From Streptomyces europaeiscabiei (GTDB lineage Bacteria > Actinomycetota > Actinomycetes > Streptomycetales > Streptomycetaceae), in contig NZ_CP107841.1 of assembly GCF_036346855.1 (NCBI RefSeq), positions 10,420,001 to 10,484,000 on the forward strand: a DNA stretch of 64,000 nt. The letters run 5' to 3'. Position numbers and translations under genes: made by a program. Of this stretch, positions 1 through 9,373 are shown piece by piece. The notes under the pieces were generated by a model, which saw only the letters and a program-made list of their open reading frames with translations, was not told the DNA's origin and did no database searches. The first letter of the stretch is position 1; each line of letters starts with the position of its first letter.

Positions 1-2
1 CC

Positions 3-218
3 CTCGCCTCGGCCGGCCTCGGCGCCAAGGAGTTCATCGACCGCCGTGTCGTCCTCGAAGCCAAGCGCCTTCTGGCCCACAGCGATCAGAGTGCCGCCCG
101 AATCGCCGACCGTCTCGGCTTCTCCAGCGCCACCCATTTCAGCAAGTACTTCCATCAGCGCACCGGCCAGACCCCGATCACCTTCCGCGACACGGTCCGC
201 GGGCACACCCCGAGGTGA
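3..218 (+). CDS. AraC-family transcriptional regulator, C-terminal part (5' end outside window)
   Basis: About 71 codons of a C-terminal AraC/XylS DNA-binding domain are visible, ending at TGA 216-218. The second helix-turn-helix is typical: an R-x-A-K-R-L-L stretch, then IADRLGFSSATHFSKYFHQR and the usual G-x-T-P-x-x-F-R ending. The effector domain would lie upstream of the window, so the ligand is unknown. Nothing downstream looks like an operon partner, since more than 500 bases without a recognisable gene follow. Family assignment is secure from the HTH signature; function is not known. Confidence 0.85.
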   Translation, partial: LASAGLGAKEFIDRRVVLEAKRLLAHSDQSAARIADRLGFSSATHFSKYFHQRTGQTPITFRDTVRGHTPR

Positions 219-782
219 GACATCCGTTCCGCCGTACTCGCCGTTCTCGACACCGATGCGCTGCCGACCCACGCCTGCCGGCTGCAGGGGACGGACACCG
301 GAGCTGCAGGCCGGCGGCTGTCGATGCCCTGCCCAACGGCCCACGCCGGCCGACGCTGCGGCCAAGGTTCTGCGAACCACGCAGTGGGGGAAACGGCTCT
401 GTGCCGGTCGCAGGCGTGGGCGACGTGACCGGGGCGAGGCAGCCGTTGTGACGGTCGGCCGAGCGCGCAGGCGAGGGGGCCGGTGGCGCACGGCCGACCG
501 GACCTGGGCGCTGTCGCGGATCAAGTCACGGTTCACCGACCCCGACCACCTGATGCAACCCCTTCGGCAGGGCCTCCGCCAGATCCAGTACCGCAGCAAC
601 GGCAGGGACGGCTGTCACGCCGGAACCGGCCTCACCATGACGCCGTGGCCGGGCGGAGTCAGTAACCACAGCCGCGCGCACGTGAGTCAAGCGTCCTGGA
701 TGACGGACCCACATCTCTTGGGCCGGGCACCTGCCCACCGCTATCCTGGCGGGCGAACCCGCAGGTGAAGAGAGGAGAGCGA
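219..782. other. intergenic stretch, no recognisable gene
   Basis: This interval separates the AraC-like gene from the TetR gene. Overlapping open frames exist on both strands but none shows a recognisable domain or convincing start, and they look like GC-rich shadows. The last part (773-779) carries the purine-rich ribosome binding site of the TetR gene. Confidence 0.5.
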
Positions 783-1385
783 GTGCCCCGCATGGCGGCG
801 AGCGACCGGAGGGCCGAGCTCCTCGAAGCGGCGATCCGGGTCATGACACGGGACGGCGTGGCCAAGGCCACCACCCGCGCGATCGTGAATGAGGCCGGCA
901 TGCCCCTCGGGGTGTTCCACTACTGCTTCGACTCCAGGGAGCAGTTGCTCGAAGTCGTCACGCAGACGCTCACCGAGCGGTACGTCACGGAGGCCCGCGG
1001 CCTGTTCACGCCGCACCGGGAGATCCGCGACAGCATCCTCGACAGCCTGCACGCGTTCTGGAAAGGGTTCGAGGCGAACCCGCGGGAACACCAGATCAGT
1101 TACGAGCTCACGCAGTACGCGCTGCGCAATCCCGGCTTCGAGAACGTGGCCAGACGGCAGTACGAGATCTTCCTGAGCGCGTTCGCCTCCCTCCTCGAAC
1201 TGGCCGCCGACAATGCCGGGATCGAGTGGACGGTGCCTGTACCGGTGCTCGCGCGGTACCTGCAGTCGACCATCGACGGCCTCAACATCACCTGGCTCGT
1301 CGACCGCAACAGCGATGACAGCCGGGCGGCCCTCGAACTGCTTGCCGATCACCTCCTCCAGCACACCCGGCCCCGGGAGGCCTGA
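783..1385 (+). CDS. TetR/AcrR-family transcriptional regulator
   Basis: A 200-residue protein with an N-terminal TetR helix-turn-helix: RRAELLEAAIRVMTRDGVAK, then TTRAIVNEAGMPLGVFHYCF, the usual recognition-helix end. The rest is an all-helical ligand-binding domain of normal length, containing a W-K-x-F segment and ending in L-A-D-H-L. I chose the GTG at 783 because an AGGAGAG box lies 3-9 bases upstream; ATG 792 is an alternative. It converges with the SDR gene at 1616-2383, and nothing shows which gene it controls. Ligand unknown. Confidence 0.85.
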   Translation: MPRMAASDRRAELLEAAIRVMTRDGVAKATTRAIVNEAGMPLGVFHYCFDSREQLLEVVTQTLTERYVTEARGLFTPHREIRDSILDSLHAFWKGFEANPREHQISYELTQYALRNPGFENVARRQYEIFLSAFASLLELAADNAGIEWTVPVPVLARYLQSTIDGLNITWLVDRNSDDSRAALELLADHLLQHTRPREA

Positions 1386-1615
1386 GCCCAGCGACCGCAG
1401 CCTGACCTGCACGGTCCACCTGCGCAAGGTCACCTCCTCCATGGGACGGCGGGGCGTCGGGAACCCGCCGCCGGCCACGCGGCGGACGACGGCCGGCCGC
1501 CCCGCAGCGCCGTCTGCCCGCGGGACCCCCGTGCAGTCAAGTCGGGCGGCGGTGAGGATCTCGCACTCCCGCCGCCGCGTGGGCGGCTTCGTCGCGTATC
1601 GGGCCAAAGGCTCTG

Positions 1616-2383
1616 TCAGTAGGCCAGTTTCCGCAGTATCAGGGAGGCGAGAGGCGTCGGCAGCGTACGCAGGGTGCGGACCAGGGTGGCTGTGGGCCAG
1701 GGGAAGTGCGCCTGGGCCGGTTCCTTCTCCAGGGCGCGTATGACATGCCGTGCGCCGCGTTCCTCGCTGATCTCGAACGGTTTGGGCAGTCCGTCCTCGC
1801 TGATGCGTGTTGTGGCCACGAAGCCCGGATGGATGTTGGTGAACCGGATTCCTCGGGGTTCGAGTTCGACACGCGCCGCGTCCAGGAGGGTGCGTGCGGC
1901 GGCCTTGGCGGCCGAGTACGGGCCCTGGCGAGGAATGCCCATGAGTCCCGCGAGGGAGTTCGTGTGGGCGATGAGGCCGCCGTCGCGCTGCCGCAGCATC
2001 TGTTCGGTCAGCGGAATGAGGTAGTTGACGACGACGTCGTAGTTCAACGCCATCATGCGTGAGACGTCGGCGACGGATACCTGGTCCATGGGCATGTCCG
2101 GTCCGTCACCGGCGTTGAGCAGCGCGATGTCGACGGATCCGAACTCCACGGTGGCGGCCGTCACCACGTCGGCCGCCGCCCGTGGGTCGAGGGCGTCGGC
2201 GGGGATGTCAAGGCAGCTGCTGCCGGCGGCCCGTACCTGCTCCGCGATGCCGGCCAGTTCGGGGGCGCGCCGGGCCGTGACGACCAACCGGTTGTTGCCG
2301 GGAGCGAGTTGGCGCGCCACTTCCGCGCCGATACCCGAGGACGCGCCGACGATGAGAATCGTACGATCGGTGATCTTTGCCAT
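1616..2383 (-). CDS. short-chain dehydrogenase/reductase (SDR)
   Basis: A 255-residue classical SDR. The N-terminal Rossmann motif VGASSGIG (about residues 12-19), the LNAG motif near 89-92, catalytic Ser143 and Tyr156-x3-Lys160 (YSAAK) are all present, so an NAD(P)-dependent oxidoreductase is expected. The C-terminal tail (RTLRTLPTPLASLILRKLAY) resembles SDRs that act on hydrophobic substrates. The start is the ATG opening MAKITDR; a longer frame upstream lacks SDR character. It lies just downstream, on the same strand, of the FMO/SMP-30 chimera at 2466-3423. Substrate unknown. Confidence 0.88.
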   Translation of the reverse strand: MAKITDRTILIVGASSGIGAEVARQLAPGNNRLVVTARRAPELAGIAEQVRAAGSSCLDIPADALDPRAAADVVTAATVEFGSVDIALLNAGDGPDMPMDQVSVADVSRMMALNYDVVVNYLIPLTEQMLRQRDGGLIAHTNSLAGLMGIPRQGPYSAAKAAARTLLDAARVELEPRGIRFTNIHPGFVATTRISEDGLPKPFEISEERGARHVIRALEKEPAQAHFPWPTATLVRTLRTLPTPLASLILRKLAY

Positions 2384-2465
2384 GGTTTTCCTGTTCTCGA
2401 AGGTACGGCGAGCGGCGCGGGACGCGGGAGAAGGGGAAGAGGGCCGGGGGCCCACGGGTCCGTGG

Positions 2466-3423
2466 TCAGGACGGCAGTACGTACGCCTCGATCCGTGAAG
2501 CGTTGAGTCCCGCGCGCGAGGCGGGTCGTCGGTCGCTTATGGTCGCTGCGTAAAGGGTGTCGCCCTTGGGGCCCGCGACCAGGCAGCTGAGCGTGCGCTG
2601 GCTGGTCGCGACGCGGTCCAGGATGGTGCCGCCGGGGCCGACCCGGACGCATTCGCCGCGCAGCGCGTTGGCGACCCAGACTGTACCGCCCTTGCCCGGG
2701 GCGATGCCGTCGGATGCGATGGGGCTGCTGGAGCGGTCGGCGATGGCCTGGTGATCGAGCAGGGCCGGGACCCGCCGCGTGATGCTGCCGACGATTCCCG
2801 GGGCGGTGACCGCCTTCCACAGCCAGGGCTCGATCAAGGGGGCCCAGGGGCGCGGCGGGCCCAGTCGGCCGTCCGCCAGTACCGGCAGCGCCACGAGCCT
2901 CATCGCCAGCGTCTCGGCGACCGGCATCGTGCGGCCGTCGTCGATGGGGAAGTGGCCGTTGGCGAACGCCAACGGCTCGCTCAGGCCGATGAGTTCACCC
3001 TCGGGGGAGAAGCAGGCGATCGGCGTGCGGGGCGGCCCGGGCGGCGCGTAGAGCATGGCATTGGGGTGTCGCTCGATGAGGGCGTGATAGTCGAACCCGA
3101 AGTTGCCCACGTAGGCGCGGCCCTCCTGGTCGACGTACATGTCGTTGACGAGGCCCTTGTAGGACAGAATGTGCCGGTACGAGGGGTAGTCCGCGAAATG
3201 GTCAGGCATCGGCCGGCCACCGAAAGCCGAGAGCGTCTTGCTCGAATCGAAATGGGCCGACTCGTACATCGGACTTCCGGGGCTGTCGATATCCCACACC
3301 GCCGAGCGCCGTATGCCGCTCAAGATGCGTATAGGGCAGCTGCCGCTCTGTCGGCGCCCTGGCGACTGCCAACCCAGCAGGTCCCGCCCCGACCACGCAC
3401 GTGTCAGGGGAAGTACTGCTCAC
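2466..3423 (-). pseudogene. chimeric remnant: flavin monooxygenase N-terminus joined to SMP-30/gluconolactonase C-terminus
   Basis: Reading the minus strand from a GTG at 3423 (GGGAGGA upstream) gives an FMO-type start: CVVGAGPAGLAVARAPTERQ then LPYTHLERHTALGG. Near 3295 the frame shifts; the next frame continues the same FMO sequence (VWDIDSPGSPMYESAHF, LSAFGGRPMPDHFADYPSYR). At about 3160 the FMO similarity stops at HILSY and continues in frame as KGLVNDMYVDQEGRAYVGNF, which is the middle of an SMP-30/gluconolactonase beta-propeller and runs to the stop at 2466. The NADPH domain of the FMO and the N-terminal blades of the propeller are both missing. I infer a deletion-type fusion plus a frameshift. 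The 285-codon open part might still be translated but is unlikely to be a working enzyme. Confidence 0.75.
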
Positions 3424-3539
3424 GATTCTTCCTCCCTTCATACCAGGATTTGCCGGCGCTGAGAGGAATCTATTCATCCAACGCTCAGAGGACACTGACC
3501 AGCGCGGCCACGGAGGGGGCCTCTGCGGCCACGGGGTCG

Positions 3540-4110
3540 GGTTAAGCGGTTGTCGCCGGGCACGAATGCACAGGGCCAACTCGCCGCCCTGCTCTGACAG
3601 AAGGCGAGCGTGAAGTTCTGGGACCGCACCGACGCACACGGGCACCTGGAAACTCGCGTAGTGCAGGCCCTGACCATCACCGACCTCGGCGTCGGCTTCC
3701 CCCACGCGGTCCAGGTCGCGAAGATCGTCCGGCACCGCCCCCCACGCAAGACCGGCAAGCACAGCCGCGAGACGGTCTACGTCATCACGGACCTGACCAG
3801 CCGTGAAGCCACCTTCGACCGCATCACGAAGATCGTCCGCTCGCAGTGGATCATCGAGAACCGGCTCCACCTGTCCGCGACTCCACCTTCGCTGAGGACG
3901 CCTCCACGGTCCGTACCGGACACGGCCCCGACAACATGGCCAACCTCCGCAGCTTCGCCATCAACACACTGCGAGCCGCCGGCCACACGAATATCGCGGC
4001 CGGCCTCCGCGAGATGTCCTACGACAGCTTCCGTCGACCACTGGACCTCCTCGGCCTATCCCGACCAGCACTCACGCAGGATCAAAAGACGTTGCAACAA
4101 CCCTGGCGGA
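3540..4110 (+). pseudogene. ISAs1-family transposase remnant (C-terminal part)
   Basis: The C-terminal half of an ISAs1-type DDE transposase is recognisable in pieces. One frame reads FWDRTDAHGHLETRVVQALT to ETVYVITDLTSREATFDRIT then QWIIENRLH; a frameshift near 3870 moves to RDSTFAEDASTVRTGHGPDN, MANLRSFAINTLRAAGHTNI and PLDLLGL. An in-frame TGA at 3595 interrupts the preceding segment. No N-terminal half, terminal repeats or target duplications were seen. It is a dead copy. Confidence 0.8.
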
Positions 4111-4193
4111 CGGCCGACTCATGGCGCCATGGTGCGAGAGTGATGCTGGACTCGCGGACGTAGCCGGCGGCCCGGTGGACGTGATTCTCTTGT

Positions 4194-4242
4194 CCGCCCT
4201 CCGCCCTCCGCCCTCCGCCCTCCGCCCTCCGCCCTCCGCCCT
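4194..4242 (+). repeat. heptanucleotide tandem repeat (CCGCCCT x7)
   Basis: Seven perfect head-to-tail copies of CCGCCCT, followed by a degenerate eighth (CCGTGCG). It sits in the gap between the ISAs1 remnant and the end of the FAD oxidoreductase gene, outside any supported coding region. Confidence 0.95.
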
Positions 4243-4289
4243 CCGTGCGTGGACAGTCCCCGCCCTGGGGGAGGGGTTGGGCGATGCGG

Positions 4290-6053
4290 TCAACCTAGAT
4301 CGAAGAGATTCGGCAGGCGGAGGAGGTAACGGGTGCGGTCGTGGCGTTTGAGTGCCTCGAACTCGGGAGCTCGATACAGGGGGGTGATGGTGCATCGTTC
4401 GGCGGCCGAACCGATCTCGTCCAGCAGGGCGTTGACGGCCTGCCGGGCTGAGGTGTTGGCGCCTTCCATGGTGGCCAGATCGATGGGCACGGCCACATAG
4501 TCGCCGGACAGGAAGAGGTTGGGGATCTTCGTGGCCGACCGTGGTCGGTGGTGAAAGGTTCCCGTCGGGTGGATGAGCAGCTGTTCCTCGTTGACCGGGT
4601 TCGCAGTGCCGAGTCCGGACACGGCCGGATCGAGGAACCAGGAGTGCAGCACGGAGTCCTTGAGTACCGTACGGCCGCTGTCGTTGAGCGCCGCCTTCAA
4701 CTGCGCCCACACTTCGCGGGCGACTTCGGCGCGGGTGCACTGCTTGGCCGTCTTGCCGTACAGGATGCCCGGCCGATCCCACTCGGAGACGTCGACGGAC
4801 AGGCAGTCCCTGACCGTGCCGTCACCGAAATCGGCAGGGAAGTCGTGGCCCGGCCAGTGCTGGGCCTGGGCGATCGCGGTCAGTGACCAGGGAGAGTCGA
4901 TGAGGTCGAGATGGCCGTGCAGGATCGGCGTACGTTCGGTCAGATAGAACTGGATGCCGGTCATCCAGTCCGTCTCCAACCGGTCGCACTCGGCCAGTTG
5001 GGGATCGGCGGCACGCACGGAGGAGTTCCAGGTGCGGCGGGCGTGTTCGACCGGCATGGCCGAGATGTAGTGGTCGGCGGTGACGGTCCGGCGGGCACCC
5101 CCAGGATCCTCGATGACCACTGCGGCGATCCGGCCCGCGTCCAGGGTCAGGTCCCGTACGGTCCAGCCGATGCGGAACTCGACCCCGAGTGACTTCAGGC
5201 AGGTCACCCAGGGGTCGATCCAGGCCTCGTTGGTGGGGGCGTTGAGGATCCGGTCCAGTGGTCCGTCCGCGCCCCGCCCCAGGAGGTTGAAGGCGAACGC
5301 CTCCAGGAGCGTGCCGACCGTACGGGTGCTGGCGTTCTCCGCCTTGGTGGCCACGATGTTGCGGGTGATGCCGACGGCGAGGATCCGTTGGTAGTCGTAC
5401 GACATCCGCCCGGCCCGTACGAACTCCCACCACGGAGTCCGCTCCCAGGTGTCGTCGCGACGTTCGTCGCAGCTGGTGAGGAAGACCAGGAAACGGTTGG
5501 CGAAGTAGAGGGCCTCGTGGAGGGGGAGGTTGAAGGCGGTGTCCAGGACGGAGATGAGGGCCCGGCGGATTTCGTCGGGGGTGAGCTCGGCCGGGGTGCT
5601 GTCGGGCCAGGGAAGCGGGATCCGGATGTCCTCACGGCCGCCCGAGCGGGCGAACAGCATCTCCTTGGGGGCGACGAGGTTGTCGTGGACGCCGTTGGGA
5701 TTGCCGGGGAAGGGGATGCGCCGCATGGTGTCGGGCAGGTTGTGATAGATCCCCGGGATGAAGCGGAAGCCGTGCTCTCCGGGCAGGGCATCGCGCCCGC
5801 CCGTGCCGCTGTCCGGCACGTCCATGCTGCGGGCCTTGCCGCCAAGCGCCTTACGTTCGTAGACCGTGACCCGGAAGCCGCGTTCGGCGAGCTCGTGCGC
5901 CGCCGTGAGCCCGGCGACGCCCCCGCCCAGTACGGCCACGGTTTGTGGGGCGGCGTCGCTCCGGGCCGCGGCCTGCTGGGGTGTTCCGAGAGCGACTCCG
6001 CCGCCGGCGGCCGCGGCCGTACTCAGGAACCCTCTGCGTGTGGTGCCGCTCAT
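4290..6053 (-). CDS. Tat-exported FAD-dependent amine-oxidase/desaturase-type oxidoreductase
   Basis: A 587-residue flavoprotein. The start ATG opens MSGTTRRGFLSTAAAAGGGV, a twin-arginine signal (RRGF plus hydrophobic stretch), so export in folded form is likely. After it comes a dinucleotide-binding motif (VAVLGGGVAGLTAAHELAER, then a YERKALGGKARS segment) typical of phytoene desaturase/amine oxidase/hydroxysqualene dehydroxylase relatives, and near the C-terminus an FAD-contacting stretch LFLSGDYVAVPIDLATMEGA with NTSARQAVNALL. It resembles the long FAD-dependent proteins annotated as hydroxysqualene dehydroxylase-like, but no squalene or hopanoid genes are adjacent, so the substrate is open. 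It appears monocistronic. Confidence 0.8.
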   Translation of the reverse strand: MSGTTRRGFLSTAAAAGGGVALGTPQQAAARSDAAPQTVAVLGGGVAGLTAAHELAERGFRVTVYERKALGGKARSMDVPDSGTGGRDALPGEHGFRFIPGIYHNLPDTMRRIPFPGNPNGVHDNLVAPKEMLFARSGGREDIRIPLPWPDSTPAELTPDEIRRALISVLDTAFNLPLHEALYFANRFLVFLTSCDERRDDTWERTPWWEFVRAGRMSYDYQRILAVGITRNIVATKAENASTRTVGTLLEAFAFNLLGRGADGPLDRILNAPTNEAWIDPWVTCLKSLGVEFRIGWTVRDLTLDAGRIAAVVIEDPGGARRTVTADHYISAMPVEHARRTWNSSVRAADPQLAECDRLETDWMTGIQFYLTERTPILHGHLDLIDSPWSLTAIAQAQHWPGHDFPADFGDGTVRDCLSVDVSEWDRPGILYGKTAKQCTRAEVAREVWAQLKAALNDSGRTVLKDSVLHSWFLDPAVSGLGTANPVNEEQLLIHPTGTFHHRPRSATKIPNLFLSGDYVAVPIDLATMEGANTSARQAVNALLDEIGSAAERCTITPLYRAPEFEALKRHDRTRYLLRLPNLFDLG

Positions 6054-6245
6054 CGCCACCCCATACCGTCGGTAACCGTTGGCGCACGAGGATAGGAGCG
6101 ACACACCGATCTCGGAAGGCGACCGACGGAGCGTAGGTCACTTTGGCTTGATGCCGCATCACCTCGACGTCACCCGACGGCGTGCGGCGAAGGCATTTCT
6201 GGTCCGATCTGGTCCGACCGGGGCCGGTCGCGTGCCGGAAGGCGG

Positions 6246-6500
6246 GGAAGTTTCTCGGTGGACCGGATTCCATCCGCTACACGATCTTGGAGAAGCAGGA
6301 CCGCAAGGCTGCACGCCTGCGCCGGGGTTCACGCGACGGACGGCCGCCGGGCTTCGGCAGGGGCTGGTGCAAGGATCGCAGCACAGTGGAGCGGGCCATC
6401 GGCAAGCAGGAGTACTTCAGTGCCGTGGCCACCCTCTACTACACAGTGCGGAAACATCTACCTCGTCACCTTCACCGTCACTGTCACCGCCGCACTTGAG
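6246..6500 (+). pseudogene. IS5-family transposase remnant (C-terminal part)
   Basis: A short, decayed C-terminal stretch of an IS5-type DDE transposase: ILEKQDRKAARLRRGSRDGR, PPGFGRGWCKDRSTVERAIG and then EYFSAVATLYYT, matching the usual pattern of E-K-x-D-Q, G-R-P-P-x-F, Y-K-D-R-N-T-V-E-R. A frameshift near 6450 moves the tail (NIYLVTFTVTVTAAL) to another frame. No ends found. Confidence 0.65.
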
Positions 6501-6533
6501 CCTCCATCGATCCGATCTGGAGCGGTTCACCCG

Positions 6534-8960
6534 TCAGGACCGCTCATGGGTTTCCTTCGGATGCATGCGTTGACCCGGCGTGACGGAGCGGCGTTCCTGC
6601 GCGGCAGCGCTTGTCTTTTCGCTTTCGTCGGCTGTCGGTCGCATGCATTCGATGAGGTAGTCGCCGGTGTCGGGATCCAGGGTCACGCCGTGGGTTTCGC
6701 TGCGGAATCCGGGAAAGCGACGGTCGAAGGATTCGAGGGCGGTGAGGTAGCGCAGCAGCGGGCCCTCGGGGGCCCCGACGCTCTCGCCGGGCATGAGGAC
6801 GGGGATGCCGGGCGGGGTGACGGTGATCATGGCGGCGGCCACCTGGCCCGGCGCCTCGGCCAGCCGTACGCGATGGGTGCCACCGCGGATCAGGCGCTGA
6901 TAGCACAGCTGCGGTGGAGCGACCGGTTCCGGCAGCTGCTGGAAGGCAGTGTCCAGCAGGTCGACGAGGCGGACTGAGCGCAGATGGTCGTGCATGTCCT
7001 GGCACAACTCGCGCAGGGTTTGACCGGCGTATCGTCTGGGGTGCTCGGCGACCAGCGCCGGCAGGACCTGGTCCAGGGGGGCGTCCTCGTCGTAGAGGGC
7101 CTTGAAGTCCATCAGGGCGTCGAGGAGGGTGCCCCATTTACCCTTGGTGATGCCCATGGAGAACAGGACGAGCGTCGTATAGCTGTCGGTCTTCTCCACC
7201 ACGATGTGCCGGGTGGCCAGGTACGCGGTGAGCACTCGTGCCGGGATGCCCCAGTCGCCGGTCGCGCCGGTCGCCTCGATACCCGGGCAGGTCAGGGTGA
7301 CTTTGATCGGGTCGAGCATGCAGTAGCCGTCGGTCAGTCCCGGGAAGCCGTGCCAGGCCGCGCCCGGCTCCAGATGCCAGCATGTCGGCTCGGTGCGCAG
7401 CAGGTCGGCTGGGGCCGCGTCGAACGGCAGTCGGGTGCCGGTGGCCGGGTCGGTGACCGTCTCGGGTTGCCACACGCCGAAGAACCATGGCGGTCGGTCG
7501 CCGGCCTCCTCGATACGGCGCCGGATGCGGACCATCTCCTGACGGAAGCGGACCGCCTCGGTCACGGCCTCGTCGATCAGCCACCGGCCTTGCGGCCCGT
7601 CCATCATTGCTGTGGCCACGTCCAACGAAGCGATCATCGGATAGAGCGGGGAGGTGGTGCCGTGCATCATCAGCGCCTCGTTGAACCGGTCGTGTTCGAC
7701 GGGCGCCCTCGGGGCGGGCTTGACGTGAACCATCGCGCTCTGGGAGAGCGCGGCCAGCAGCTTGTGGGTGGACTGGGTCGCGAACACCGTCGGCCGGTCC
7801 GGGCCGGGGAAGGTGTCCTCGTCCACCGACATGCCGTACCGGCCCCTGTAGAGAGGGTGGAAGCGGGCGTACGCGAACCATGCCTCGTCGAAGTGCAGTC
7901 GGGGTGTGCTCGTCGCGAACGCCTGCGCCGCCATCGCAGCGTCGTAACACAGACCGTCGTAGGTGGAGTTGGTGAAGACGGCGTACTGAGGGTGGGGCGA
8001 CACGGCATCCTGGGTCAGCGGGTTCGCGGCGATCCGGGCCACGACGGAGTCCGCCGCAAGTTCCGCCGGGGGCAGGGGGCCGGCCAAGCCGTAGCCGTTG
8101 CGGGTGGGGATCAGGTAGACCGGGCGGGCGCCGGAGACGACCAGCCCGTGCAGCACCGACTTGTGGCAGTTGCGGTCCACCAGCGCGATCTCGTCGCGGG
8201 TGACGCTGAAATGGCCGACCACGCGGTTGCAGGTGGAATCCCCGTGCAGCACGAAGTAGGTGAGGCCGGCGCCGAAGACCCGGGCGGCGTTGCGCTCCGC
8301 TTCGCCGATCGGGCCGGTGTGTTCGAACAGTGAGCCGAGTTCCCCCACGGAGATCGACAGGTCGCTGCGCAACAGCCGTTCACCGAAGTAGTCGTGGAAG
8401 GCCCGGCCCGCAGGCGACTTCAGCAAGGCGACACCGCCCGAGTGGGCCGGGGTGTGCCAGGAGTACTCGTGCGCGTCGTCGAAGCGGCGCAGCGCCCGGA
8501 AGAAGGGCGGCAGAACGGCATCCTGGTAGGCGCGCGCGGCGGTGGTGATCCGGCCCGCGACGAACCCGGGAGTGTCTTCAAGCGGCCACACATAGCCCAC
8601 GACCGACTCCGACACCCACAGCGGCAAATCCTGTACGCCGTCATCGGTCATGACCAGGAAGACCGGCAACTTCTGAAACCGCCGGCCGATGGAGCGCAGC
8701 ACCGCGGGGCCACCGGGCTCTCCGGCCGCACCCCCTAGGCCCGGAAGTTCCCAGGCGACCAGTGCCGCGCTCAGCCCCGCCTCCGTCCGCAACACAGCCT
8801 CGGCGTCCGCGACGCCTACCGCCCATCGGACGTCGAACCCCCGCTTCTCGATCGCCTCACCAATGCGTACCAACTGCTCGGCACCGGCACCGGCACCGGC
8901 ACAGGCACCCGCATCCTGTGGACGTTCCCGTACCGCGACCAAGATCCTGCTGTCCGCCAT
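6534..8960 (-). CDS. Orn/Lys/Arg decarboxylase-family PLP enzyme (fold type I)
   Basis: An 808-residue protein with the three-part layout of inducible basic amino-acid decarboxylases: an N-terminal receiver-like wing (about 1-150), the PLP domain (about 160-600) and a C-terminal domain. The PLP-lysine motif STHKLLAALSQ places the Schiff-base lysine near residue 400; upstream are a WHTPAHSGGVAL motif, HGDSTCNRVV, LVDRNCHKS and LHFDEAWFAYARFHPLY. It should decarboxylate lysine, ornithine or arginine to a diamine; which one cannot be read here. The start has a GGGAGGGG box 7-14 bases upstream. A hexamer repeat near the N-terminus encodes an AGAGAGAG linker. Divergent from the M1 peptidase gene. 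Confidence 0.88.
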   Translation of the reverse strand: MADSRILVAVRERPQDAGACAGAGAGAEQLVRIGEAIEKRGFDVRWAVGVADAEAVLRTEAGLSAALVAWELPGLGGAAGEPGGPAVLRSIGRRFQKLPVFLVMTDDGVQDLPLWVSESVVGYVWPLEDTPGFVAGRITTAARAYQDAVLPPFFRALRRFDDAHEYSWHTPAHSGGVALLKSPAGRAFHDYFGERLLRSDLSISVGELGSLFEHTGPIGEAERNAARVFGAGLTYFVLHGDSTCNRVVGHFSVTRDEIALVDRNCHKSVLHGLVVSGARPVYLIPTRNGYGLAGPLPPAELAADSVVARIAANPLTQDAVSPHPQYAVFTNSTYDGLCYDAAMAAQAFATSTPRLHFDEAWFAYARFHPLYRGRYGMSVDEDTFPGPDRPTVFATQSTHKLLAALSQSAMVHVKPAPRAPVEHDRFNEALMMHGTTSPLYPMIASLDVATAMMDGPQGRWLIDEAVTEAVRFRQEMVRIRRRIEEAGDRPPWFFGVWQPETVTDPATGTRLPFDAAPADLLRTEPTCWHLEPGAAWHGFPGLTDGYCMLDPIKVTLTCPGIEATGATGDWGIPARVLTAYLATRHIVVEKTDSYTTLVLFSMGITKGKWGTLLDALMDFKALYDEDAPLDQVLPALVAEHPRRYAGQTLRELCQDMHDHLRSVRLVDLLDTAFQQLPEPVAPPQLCYQRLIRGGTHRVRLAEAPGQVAAAMITVTPPGIPVLMPGESVGAPEGPLLRYLTALESFDRRFPGFRSETHGVTLDPDTGDYLIECMRPTADESEKTSAAAQERRSVTPGQRMHPKETHERS
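8880..8908 (+). repeat. hexanucleotide repeat (GGCACC) inside decarboxylase gene
   Basis: About five copies of GGCACC, one with a single change. On the minus strand it encodes the Ala-Gly run (residues about 18-27) of the decarboxylase wing domain. Copy changes would keep the reading frame. Confidence 0.85.
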
Positions 8961-9373
8961 GAGACCCCTCCCGGCGGCCCACGCCGCTCCCGCTCAGTCT
9001 CCGAGGGGACCGGCCGAGCCCGCAGCTTCACGGCCGTAAACCACCCGCAGGACGGAACAACCCCAGCTTCACCCGCCCCGGCGATGTCATCTCCGACACG
9101 GCAACCCCGTACGACACCACCACCTGGGCCGCCCTGCGAAGCGGTCCGGTGCCTCGCCGACGAGGGGCGGCTTCGGGTTCGGTCGTGTTTCGAGCCCGTC
9201 GGTCGGCTTTTCCGGTCGGGACCCTGCTGGGCGCGCGTGGGCACCATGGCCCAGGCGTGCAGCTGCGCGCGGAGGAGCCCGCGAGGGGGCGCGCCTGCCG
9301 ACATCTTCACGCTCCGCAGGAAAGCCGTCCAAGTCGGCTTCGTGCGCGGCGAGTTGTGGCAGTATCCAATGGC
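8961..9373. other. divergent intergenic region, no supported gene
   Basis: About 410 bases between the divergent decarboxylase and M1 peptidase genes. It should carry both promoters. A short frame reading SFTRPGDVISDTATPYDTTT near 9065-9120 looks protein-like but has no start and no family I recognise. Confidence 0.4.

Noticed and set aside
4290..6053. Hopanoid or carotenoid cluster (because of the desaturase-like FAD protein)
   Set aside because: No squalene/phytoene synthase, cyclase or desaturase partner lies nearby, and the protein carries a Tat signal, which is unusual for those pathways.
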